From Anaeromyxobacter sp. (lineage in GTDB: Bacteria; Myxococcota; Myxococcia; Myxococcales; Anaeromyxobacteraceae): a stretch of 64,000 nt of DNA. The notes under the pieces were generated by a model, which made no database searches, was not told the origin of the DNA, and worked only from the letters and a program-made list of their open reading frames with translations. The DNA lies in the NCBI GenBank assembly GCA_016718565.1, contig JADKCZ010000008.1, forward strand, positions 62,001 to 126,000, written 5' to 3'. Positions 1 to 6,919 of the stretch are shown here, piece by piece. The translations under genes were made by a program, and so were the position numbers. Position 1 is the first letter of the stretch; every line of letters starts with the position of its first letter.

Positions 1-597
1 GATCACGCCACCGGGGCCATCCAGGCCGCCTCGCCCAGCGCCGGCCGTGCCGCCGCGGGCGACGCCGCCACGGCGGCGGCCGCGGTGCGCGGCCTGACCG
101 GCGGGAAGAAGGAGCCCGCCCCGGCCTCGCGCGAGCCGCCGGTGCCGCCGACGCTGACCGGCAAGGCCCTGGCCGAGGAGCTGCGCCGCTCCGCCGGCGG
201 GCGCGCCACCGACCAGGAGGCCCTGGCCGCCGAGCGGGCCCGCCTGGACCGGCTCACCAAGGAGATCGCCGAGGCCCGCGCCGCCCTCAAGGCGGAGACC
301 GGACGGCTCGAGGCGCTGGTCACGCAGGCCGCCGAGGCGCAGGCCAGGGCCGCCAAGGGGGCCAAGCCCAGGCCAGGCCAGAAGGGCCCCGCCGCGCCGT
401 TCGAGGCGCTCGCCAAGACCATGAAGAGCATGAAGGCCGACCAGGCGGCCGCGCTGCTGACCCGGCTCGACCGCCCGCTGGCCGCCACCCTCCTGGCCGG
501 CATGAAGCCGGCCGAGGCCGCCGCCGTGCTCGAGAAGATGGACAGCGCCACCAGCGCCTCGCTGGTCACGCTCCTCGCCAAGAAGGAGTCGCCATGA
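1..597 (+). CDS. MotE-like flagellar protein with MgtE N-type domain (5' truncated)
   Basis: The reading frame is open from the first base, so the true start lies outside the window. The visible part has an Ala/Pro-rich stretch, a probable coiled coil (about residues 75-120 of the visible part) and a C-terminal helical repeat region containing KADQAAALLTRLD and MKPAEAAAVLEKMD. Those repeats are typical of the MgtE N-terminal/FliG-like fold of MotE-type proteins, which chaperone or support MotB/stator assembly. Its stop overlaps the fliK start by 4 bp, and a gene of this kind just before fliK is the usual order in many flagellar operons. The family call rests on the C-terminal repeats and context. 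Confidence 0.7.
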   Translation, partial: DHATGAIQAASPSAGRAAAGDAATAAAAVRGLTGGKKEPAPASREPPVPPTLTGKALAEELRRSAGGRATDQEALAAERARLDRLTKEIAEARAALKAETGRLEALVTQAAEAQARAAKGAKPRPGQKGPAAPFEALAKTMKSMKADQAAALLTRLDRPLAATLLAGMKPAEAAAVLEKMDSATSASLVTLLAKKESP

Positions 598-2617
598 CCA
601 TCGACCTGGCCGGCCTCACGCTGGTCACCACCGGCGCCGTGACGCCGCGGGGTCCCGACCTCGCCGCGGGCGGCTCCCAGCTGGGACGGCGCACCGCCGA
701 GAGCCCCTTCGCCGTGCTCCTGGCCTCCGCCAGCCCGGGGCGCCCGTCGGAGCGCGCGGCCGCGGAGGCGCCGGCCGGGAACCGCCAGGCGGCCCTGCTG
801 GCGGGCCTGGCCGAGCACGCCGCTGCGGCTGGCGCTGCCCTCGCCGCTGCCGCTGCCGCGACCCAGGCCGGCTCGGAGTCGGGCACGCCAGCCGTCGCCA
901 CCTCGGACCCGCTCGAAGGTTCGGCCGTCGCGGCGCAGGAGGCCCCTGAGAGCAGCCTCCTCGCCGCCCAGGCCCCCTCTCCCGCCCCGGCGGGAGAGGG
1001 GGTCGTCCTGGCCGCCGCGCTGGCTGCGGCGAGCACCCTCGCGGGCGCTCGGGCGAGCATGGCCACGGCCGCGGGCATGGCGCCCGCAGCGGCGTGGCCC
1101 GTGAGCTCAGGCAGGAGGCCCGCGGCGACGCCGTCCGTGACCGCCAGCACGGGGTCCAGCGAGGCCTCCCAGGCCCGCGACGCCGGCGCCACGGCCCCTT
1201 CGTCGCCGATCCTCTCGCGATCCGAGCCGGGCCTGCCGCCCGGCTCGCCCGGAGCCAGCGCCAGCCGCATGGCGCGGGCCGGCGGGGGGCTGGCGCCTGG
1301 CCGCCAGGCCGGACCGGCCAGCCCGGCAGGAATGGCCGCCCACACACCGTCGGCCCAGCCCGCCGTTCCGCCCTGCACTGTCGAGGTCCACCCTGGGCCG
1401 CACCCTGCCAACCACCCGTCCGCGCAGGAGCCACGGGGCCCGGTCGCGCCCGCCGGCATGCCGGGGCGCAGCGCCAGGCTCGAGCCCGGGGCGCCCGCCT
1501 CGGCCACGCCGGCCGCCTCCGGCACCGTCCGTGCATTTGCACCGCAGCGGGACCGAGACGTGACGACCGACGACACCACCACCAGTGACCAGGATCGCTC
1601 CGGCGATGGCGCCGAGGCTGGCCCTGCCCTTGATCGCCGAGGCCTCGCCGCCGCAGGTCGTCCCACCGCGGCCGGGCTCCCGCCTGCAGCCCCCGGGCGA
1701 CCCGCCGCGCAGGCCGAGCCGGCACCACCCGTCCAGCCGCAGGCCGACGGCGACGCTGGCGTCCCGTCTCCCGCCCAGGCCATCGACTCGGCCAGGGAGG
1801 AGTCGCCCCCCGCCCCCGCGCCGGTCCGCCGCCGCGACGACCCGGCGCGCCGCGCCGCGCCACCGCCGACACCGCCTCGCCGCGCCAGCTGGCTGGCCCG
1901 CCGCGCCCCGCCGCACCCCAGCCGCCGGCGCGCGCCGCCGCCGAGCCGGACCAGCGCCTCGCGCCGGCGGCCTTGCTGGCCCGCGACCTGGCCACCGGCG
2001 CCCGCCTGTCCCAGGCCTCGCAGGGCGGCCAGGCGCTGCGCGAGCCGGGCGAGCCGCAGCGCCCCAAGACCTCCCGGGCCACGGCCGAGCCGCAGCCCCA
2101 GGGCCCGCTGTCCGGGCCGGCCGCGGCCGCCGCCCCCGAGCCCACCCAGCCGCGCCCCGCCGCGGCCGCCCCGCGCCCCGCGCCGTTCCTGCCCCAGGAC
2201 CCGCTGCCGTGCGACGTGGGTGGCGCCATCCTGCCCGGCGGGGCCCACCTCAGGCTGGCGTCGGACACCCTGGGCGACCTGTCCCTGCACCTGCGCGTCC
2301 GCGACGGCGTGGCCCACGTCCGCGTCGAGGGCGAGCAGGCCGCCACCGTGGTCGGCCGGGGCCAGGAGCTGCAGCGGGCCCTGGCGGCCGAGGGGCTCAG
2401 GCTCGGCCAGCTGGAGGTGGAGCGCCCCCAGCCGCAGGCCGCGCCCCCCGAGGCGGCCCGCGCCGCCGCCGGGCACGAGGCGCCGCAGGGCCGGCAGGAC
2501 CGGCCCGACCGCGATCCGCCCGGCGGCCCCGCCGGCGATCGCCCCCTGTCCACCCCCGGCGCGCCGCAGGGCCGGCGCCCGGCGGGCCGCACCACCGCCC
2601 ACCACGTGGAGGCCTGA
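594..2617 (+). pseudogene. fliK: Flagellar hook-length control protein FliK, apparent frameshift
   Basis: FliK measures hook length and switches export specificity. The start at 594 opens a long Ala/Pro-rich region, as expected for the FliK ruler part. The conserved C-terminal hook domain (LRLASDTLGDLSLHLRVRDG, then the ELQRALAAEGLRLGQLEV region, nt about 2250-2420) lies in a different frame ending at 2617. Codon quality favours the first frame to about 1840 and the second from about 1865, so one base seems to be missing (a -1 shift) around 1800-1870, near C and CG-rich runs. It may be a sequencing error, a real mutation or recoding. The flgD start follows 1 bp after the stop. A REP-like palindrome sits inside at 973-1002. 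Confidence 0.75.
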
Positions 2618-2618
2618 G

Positions 2619-3302
2619 ATGGCCGACGTCGTCACCAGCTCCCTGGGGAGCCTGCCGCAGGTCACCGGCGTCGTCGCGCCGACGGCCAAGAGCACCCTCG
2701 ACAAGGACTCCTTCCTCAAGCTGCTCACCACCCAGCTGCAGAAGCAGGACCCGCTGTCGCCGATGGACTCCAACGCCTTCGTGGCGCAGCTGGCCCAGTT
2801 CTCCTCGGTGGAGGCCCTGGAGAACATGGGCAGGAAGCTCGACACGCTGGCCCTGGGCCAGGCCAACGCCAACCAGATGGCCGTGCCCCAGATGATCGGC
2901 AAGGAGATCCTCTTCAACGCCGACCACCTGGCCCTCACCAAGGGCGCCGCCGCCACCAAGTTCTCGGTGCTGCTGGGCGCCGCCTCCGACAACACCGTGG
3001 CCATGATCACCGACGCCGCCGGCAAGGTGGTGCGCACCCTCGACCTGGGCGCCCGCGGCGCCGGCACCTTCGCCACCGAGTGGGACGGGCGCGACGACCA
3101 GGGCCAGCCCCTCGACTCGGGCACCTACCAGCTGATCGTCGCCGCCTCCAAGCGGGACGGCACCGAGGTGGGCAGCGCCACCTTCGTGCGCGGGGTGGTC
3201 AGCGGGGTCTCCTTCGAGGGCTCCGTCCCGCAGCTGCTCGTCAACGGCAACGTCGTCCAGCTCGGCGACGTCACCGAGATCGCCACCGCGCCGCCCACCT
3301 AG
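2619..3302 (+). CDS. flgD: Flagellar hook capping protein FlgD
   Basis: FlgD caps the growing hook and allows FlgE to polymerise. The 227-aa product starts just after the fliK stop. It has the family hallmark near the N terminus, DSFLKLLTTQLQKQDPLSPMD followed by NAFVAQLAQFSSVEALENM (about residues 30-70). A FlgD-type Ig-like domain follows, with GTFATEWDGRDDQGQPLDSG. The frame is the same as the N-terminal part of fliK, so on raw frames it reads as a continuation of that gene, but the ATG at 2619 and family length support a separate protein. It is the second gene of fliK-flgD-flgE. Confidence 0.93.
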   Translation: MADVVTSSLGSLPQVTGVVAPTAKSTLDKDSFLKLLTTQLQKQDPLSPMDSNAFVAQLAQFSSVEALENMGRKLDTLALGQANANQMAVPQMIGKEILFNADHLALTKGAAATKFSVLLGAASDNTVAMITDAAGKVVRTLDLGARGAGTFATEWDGRDDQGQPLDSGTYQLIVAASKRDGTEVGSATFVRGVVSGVSFEGSVPQLLVNGNVVQLGDVTEIATAPPT

Positions 3303-3363
3303 CCACCGCCACCGCCACCGCAGCCACCCCAACCGACCTCACCGCACCCGAAAGGAAGCCGCC

Positions 3364-4698
3364 ATGTCGCTCCTCACCTCCCTCTCCGCAGGCACCACCG
3401 GCCTCGAGGCCGCGTCGCTCGAGCTCTCCGTCGTCGGCGACAACATCGCCAACGCCAACACCATCGGCTTCAAGGGCGGCCGGGCCGCCTTCGAGGACGC
3501 CCTGACCCAGACGGTCATCGGCGGCACCGGCGAGATCGGCCTGGGCGCGCGGCTCGAGTCGGTGCAGAAGATCCTGACCCAGGGCGCCCTCAACTCCACC
3601 GGCATCGCCACCGACCTGGCGCTGCAGGGGAACGGCTTCTTCATCGTGAGCGGCAACCACAACGGCCAGACCGCCAACTTCTTCACCCGCGCCGGCCAGT
3701 TCACCGTGGACAAGGACGGCTTCATGGTGAACCTGGAGGGGCTCAAGGTGCAGGGCTTCCCGGCCGACGCCGCCGGCGCCCTCTCGGCCCAGCCGGGCAA
3801 CCTGCTGGTGGGCACCGCCTCGGCCCAGCCGCGGGCCACCGGCTCCATCCAGGTGAAGGCCAACCTCAAGGCCGACGCCGTCATCAAGACCGACGCCCTG
3901 GGCGCCCCCATCCCGTTCGACCCGGCCAACCCCGGCGGCACCTCCGAGTTCTCCACCTCCATGACCGTCTACGACACCCTGGGCGCCGCCCACGCGGTGC
4001 AGGTGTTCTTCTCCAAGACGGCCACCGGCGCGGGCGGCAACTCCTGGGAGTGGAACGCCATGACCGACGGCGGCGGGCTGGCCCCGCCGGCCGTGGCCGG
4101 CACGCTGGAGGTCATCGCCGGCGGCGCCCTCACCTTCGACAACCAGGGCCGCCTGGCCACCGACGTGCCGCGGGCCACCAACGCCACCACCTTCAACCCG
4201 CTGGGCGCGGCCGCCCCCCAGCCCCTCACCTTCAACTTCGGCGACCCGACCGCGGTGGCCGGGAACACCGGCCTGCTGGGCGTCTCGCAGTTCGCCGCCC
4301 CCTCGGCCTCCACCTTCATCGGCCAGGACGGCTTCGGCTCCGGCCAGCTGGCCTCCATCCGCATCGACCCCACCGGCAACATCAACGGCGTCTTCACCAA
4401 CGGCCAGACCCGCGTCCTCGGCCAGGTGGCGGTGGCCGCCTTCTCCGGTCCGGACCGGATGGAGCGGGTCGGCGGCAACCTGTTCCAGCAGAGCCAGGCC
4501 TCCGGCCAGCCGGTCATCGGCGCCCCGGGTGCCGGCGGACGCGCCTCGATCATCTCGGGCTCGCTCGAGCAGTCCAACGTGGACCTGGCCGAGCAGTTCG
4601 TGCGGCTCATCGCCGCCCAGCGGGCCTTCCAGGCCAACTCGAAGACCATCACCACCGCCGACCAGCTGCTCTCCGAGCTGATCGCGCTCAAGCGGTAG
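3364..4698 (+). CDS. flgE: Flagellar hook protein FlgE
   Basis: FlgE is the structural subunit of the hook. The 444-aa protein begins MSLLTSLSAGTTGLEAASLE and contains the rod/hook signature VVGDNIANANTIGFKGGRA (residues 23-41) and the FlgE/F/G core LALQGNGFFIV. The C-terminal signature SNVDLAEQFVRLIAAQRAFQ followed by NSKTITTADQLLSELI packs against the N terminus in this family. A good ribosome site (AAAGGAAG) lies about 6 bp before the ATG. The 61 bp separating it from flgD show no promoter, so it is probably in the flgD operon. A hairpin follows the stop. Confidence 0.95.
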   Translation: MSLLTSLSAGTTGLEAASLELSVVGDNIANANTIGFKGGRAAFEDALTQTVIGGTGEIGLGARLESVQKILTQGALNSTGIATDLALQGNGFFIVSGNHNGQTANFFTRAGQFTVDKDGFMVNLEGLKVQGFPADAAGALSAQPGNLLVGTASAQPRATGSIQVKANLKADAVIKTDALGAPIPFDPANPGGTSEFSTSMTVYDTLGAAHAVQVFFSKTATGAGGNSWEWNAMTDGGGLAPPAVAGTLEVIAGGALTFDNQGRLATDVPRATNATTFNPLGAAAPQPLTFNFGDPTAVAGNTGLLGVSQFAAPSASTFIGQDGFGSGQLASIRIDPTGNINGVFTNGQTRVLGQVAVAAFSGPDRMERVGGNLFQQSQASGQPVIGAPGAGGRASIISGSLEQSNVDLAEQFVRLIAAQRAFQANSKTITTADQLLSELIALKR

Positions 4699-4709
4699 GC
4701 GGCTTGCAC

Positions 4710-4737
4710 CCAGGGCGTCCTTAAGGGACCGCCCTGG
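4710..4737 (+). terminator. Stem-loop after flgE, overlapping the flbD promoter
   Basis: The arms CCAGGGCG and CGCCCTGG pair perfectly, and an inner TCC/GGA extends the stem around a TTAA centre. No T run follows. The loop centre is also the -35-like TAAG of the proposed sigma-28 promoter of flbD, so the same DNA may end flgE transcripts and start flbD ones. Confidence 0.45.
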
Positions 4738-4748
4738 CGTACCGATGA
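4722..4748 (+). promoter_or_regulatory. Sigma-28 promoter of flbD-motA-motB
   Basis: TAAG, exactly 15 bases, then ACCGATGA, close to the sigma-28 pattern TAAA-N15-GCCGATAA. Identical spacing is found before flgM and fliC2 in this window. The predicted transcript start (about 4754) lies just upstream of the ATG at 4769 and excludes an upstream ATG at 4745. Confidence 0.6.
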
Positions 4749-4768
4749 CCCGGGTGCCTGGAGCTCAC

Positions 4769-5011
4769 ATGATCGTGCTGACACGCCTCGACGGGAAGGA
4801 GCTGGTGGTCAACGCCGACCACGTCCTCACCGTCGAGGCCACACCGGACACCGTGATCCAGCTCGTCAACGCCATGCACCTGATGGTCAAGGAGCCCCCG
4901 GACGAGGTGGTGGAGCGGGTGGCGGCGTGGCGGCGGCGCTGCCAGCTGGGCCCCGAGCGCCGGGGCGACGTGCTGCCGTTCCCGCGCAGCGTGCCGAACC
5001 CGGAGGACTAG
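4769..5011 (+). CDS. flbD: FlbD family protein
   Basis: An 80-aa protein of the small FlbD family, which sits next to motA or flgE in many Gram-positive and proteobacterial flagellar operons and whose role is poorly known. The typical start is seen: MIVLTRLDGKELVVNADHV. The ATG at 4769 is preceded by GGAG at the right spacing and lies downstream of the sigma-28 promoter. An in-frame ATG at 4745 would overlap the -10 element and was not used. The stop is 3 bp before motA. It is unrelated to the Caulobacter transcription factor of the same name. Confidence 0.85.
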   Translation: MIVLTRLDGKELVVNADHVLTVEATPDTVIQLVNAMHLMVKEPPDEVVERVAAWRRRCQLGPERRGDVLPFPRSVPNPED

Positions 5012-5014
5012 CCC

Positions 5015-5788
5015 ATGGACATCACCAGCGTCGGCGGGATCGTCTTCGCCATCGCCGCCATCCTGGTCGGCCAGGCGCTGGAAGGCGGCCACGTCGGCTC
5101 CATCCTGCAGCTCACCGCCGCCATGATCGTCTTCGGCGGCACCATCGGCGCCGTGGCCGTGGCCTTCCCCAAGAAGGACTTCTTCCACGGGCTCAAGCTG
5201 GCCAAGATGGTCTTCAGCGAGAAGAAGCGCGACATGGGCGGCATCGCCAAGCAGCTGGTGGACTACGCCTCGCTGGCCCGCCGCGACGGCGTGCTGGCGC
5301 TGGAGGGGCGGCTCGGCGAGGTCACCGACCCGTTCATGCGGCGGGCCCTGCAGTTCGTGGTGGACGGGGTGGACGCCAACGTCACCCGCGACACGCTGGA
5401 GGGGGCCATCGACGCCGAGTACGAGGAGAACGAGGTGGGGGCCAAGGTGTGGGAGTCGATGGGCGGCTTCGCCCCCACCGTCGGCATCCTGGGCGCGGTG
5501 CTCGGCCTCATCCACGTGATGGAGAACCTGAACGACCCGTCCAAGCTGGGCGGCGGCATCGCCACCGCCTTCGTGGCCACGGTGTACGGCGTGGGCGCGG
5601 CCAACCTGTTCTTCCTGCCCTTCGCCAACAAGATCAAGCGCAAGCTCAAGCTGGAGAAGGAGCGCAAGACCCTCATCGCCGAGGGGGTGCTCTCCATCCA
5701 GGAGGGCGTCAACCCGCGGGTGCTCGAGGAGAAGCTGCGCGCCTACACGGGCGAGGAAGCGCCCCCCGCCGAGAAGAAGGCGGCCTGA
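5015..5788 (+). CDS. motA: Flagellar motor stator protein MotA
   Basis: MotA forms the ion-conducting stator ring with MotB and pushes on the FliG rotor. The 257-aa product has four hydrophobic segments: about residues 3-21, 27-50, 145-170 and 178-205. The family signature GGFAPTVGILGAVLGLIHVME lies in the third segment, and a charged cytoplasmic loop runs between segments 2 and 3. It sits between flbD and motB with short gaps and likely shares the sigma-28 promoter at 4722-4748. Confidence 0.95.
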   Translation: MDITSVGGIVFAIAAILVGQALEGGHVGSILQLTAAMIVFGGTIGAVAVAFPKKDFFHGLKLAKMVFSEKKRDMGGIAKQLVDYASLARRDGVLALEGRLGEVTDPFMRRALQFVVDGVDANVTRDTLEGAIDAEYEENEVGAKVWESMGGFAPTVGILGAVLGLIHVMENLNDPSKLGGGIATAFVATVYGVGAANLFFLPFANKIKRKLKLEKERKTLIAEGVLSIQEGVNPRVLEEKLRAYTGEEAPPAEKKAA

Positions 5789-5810
5789 CGGCCGACCCTG
5801 GGAGACCTGA

Positions 5811-6593
5811 GTGGCCCGCAAGAAGAAGGCGCACGCCGAGGAGCACGAGAACCACGAGCGGTGGCTGGTCTCCTACGCCGACTTCATCACCCTGCTCTTC
5901 GCCTTCTTCGTGGTGCTCTACTCGGTGTCCCGGGTGGACAACAAGAAGATGCAGCAGGCGGTCCAGTCCATCCAGTGGGCCATGCACTACGGCGGCACCG
6001 GCGGCACCGGCGCCCTGCCCATCTTCGACGGTCCGGCCGCCAACGGCGGCGGGCCGGCGCTCAACTCCGGCTCCAACTCCAACCAGGCGCCGAAGGCCAA
6101 GGCCATCGAGATGCTGCGCAAGAAGCTGGAGAAGCGCATCAAGCCCTTCCTGATGGAGCGCAACGTCCGGCCCTCGGTGACCGTGGCGGTGGAGGGGCGG
6201 CGCCTGACGGTGCGGCTGGCCGCCACCGAGTTCTTCGACGCCGGGCAGGCGGCGCTGCGCCCGCAGATCCTCTCGGTCATCGACGCCATCGCCATGGAGC
6301 TGGTGCCGCTCGAGCGCACCCTGCGCGTCGAGGGGCACACCGACGAGACGCCGCAGGGCGGCGACCGCTACCGCAACAACTGGGACCTGTCGGCGGCGCG
6401 GGCCGCCACGGTGGTGACCTACCTGGAGGCGGCCCACCGGGCCCGCCCCGAGCTGCTGCAGGCGGTGGGGCTCGGCTCGGCCCACCCGGTCTCCGCCGAG
6501 GAGACCCTGGAGGCGCGCGAGCGCAACCGCCGGGTCGAGCTGGTCATCGAGCTCGAGGCCAACGACGAGCTGCTGAACTCCGGCCTGGAGTAG
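5811..6593 (+). CDS. motB: Flagellar motor stator protein MotB
   Basis: MotB anchors the stator to peptidoglycan and carries the essential ion-binding aspartate. The 260-aa protein starts at a GTG and has one N-terminal membrane helix holding WLVSYADFITLLFAFF, with the key Asp at residue 24. The C-terminal OmpA-like domain includes LRVEGHTDETP and the helix with SAARAATVVTYL and ERNRRVELVIE. It is 22 bp downstream of motA. Whether protons or sodium drive the motor cannot be decided from this reading. Confidence 0.95.
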   Translation: MARKKKAHAEEHENHERWLVSYADFITLLFAFFVVLYSVSRVDNKKMQQAVQSIQWAMHYGGTGGTGALPIFDGPAANGGGPALNSGSNSNQAPKAKAIEMLRKKLEKRIKPFLMERNVRPSVTVAVEGRRLTVRLAATEFFDAGQAALRPQILSVIDAIAMELVPLERTLRVEGHTDETPQGGDRYRNNWDLSAARAATVVTYLEAAHRARPELLQAVGLGSAHPVSAEETLEARERNRRVELVIELEANDELLNSGLE

Positions 6594-6919
6594 CGGGCCG
6601 GGTACCGGACCTGGGTCCACCCGACGCGGGGTCGGCGGGGACCCGCCGAGGCCCTGTCCCACACGACCGCGCCCTGCGACGCCCCACGACGCGTACCGTC
6701 GGTCGAGCTGGGGCCGGCGCCGGCGCAACCCCTCGCCGCCAGGCCGGATCTCCGCTCCGTCGCACCAGCCGCAGCGTCCGTCCGACGCGGACGCGGGGTC
6801 CGTCTCACCCATCCCCCGAATGGCACGCCGACTGCTCATGTCCGCTTCGCGACCGCGGACGCAGCGTCCCCAGGCCGCGCCAGACCGGCCCCCCGGCCGG
6901 TCCACCTGGAGGCAGCACC
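6594..6919. other. Intergenic region motB-chemoreceptor with promoter and inverted repeats
   Basis: This 326-bp gap has no convincing gene. It holds a GC hairpin just after motB (6632-6649, TCGGCGGG/CCCGCCGA, a possible terminator). It also holds an inverted repeat GCGTCCG-N7-CGGACGC (6774-6794), a sigma-54 promoter (6821-6836) and a second related inverted repeat GGACGCAGCGTCC (6857-6869). Confidence 0.6.
6821..6836 (+). promoter_or_regulatory. Sigma-54 promoter of the chemoreceptor gene
   Basis: TGGCACGCCGACTGCT matches the -24/-12 pattern TGGCACRNNNNTTGCW with one mismatch. The invariant GG and GC dinucleotides are spaced correctly. The receptor ATG is 84 bp downstream. Confidence 0.7.

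Noticed and set aside
4745..4768. Upstream ATG extending FlbD by 8 residues
   Set aside because: It overlaps the proposed -10 element, lacks a ribosome site and adds residues not typical of the family.
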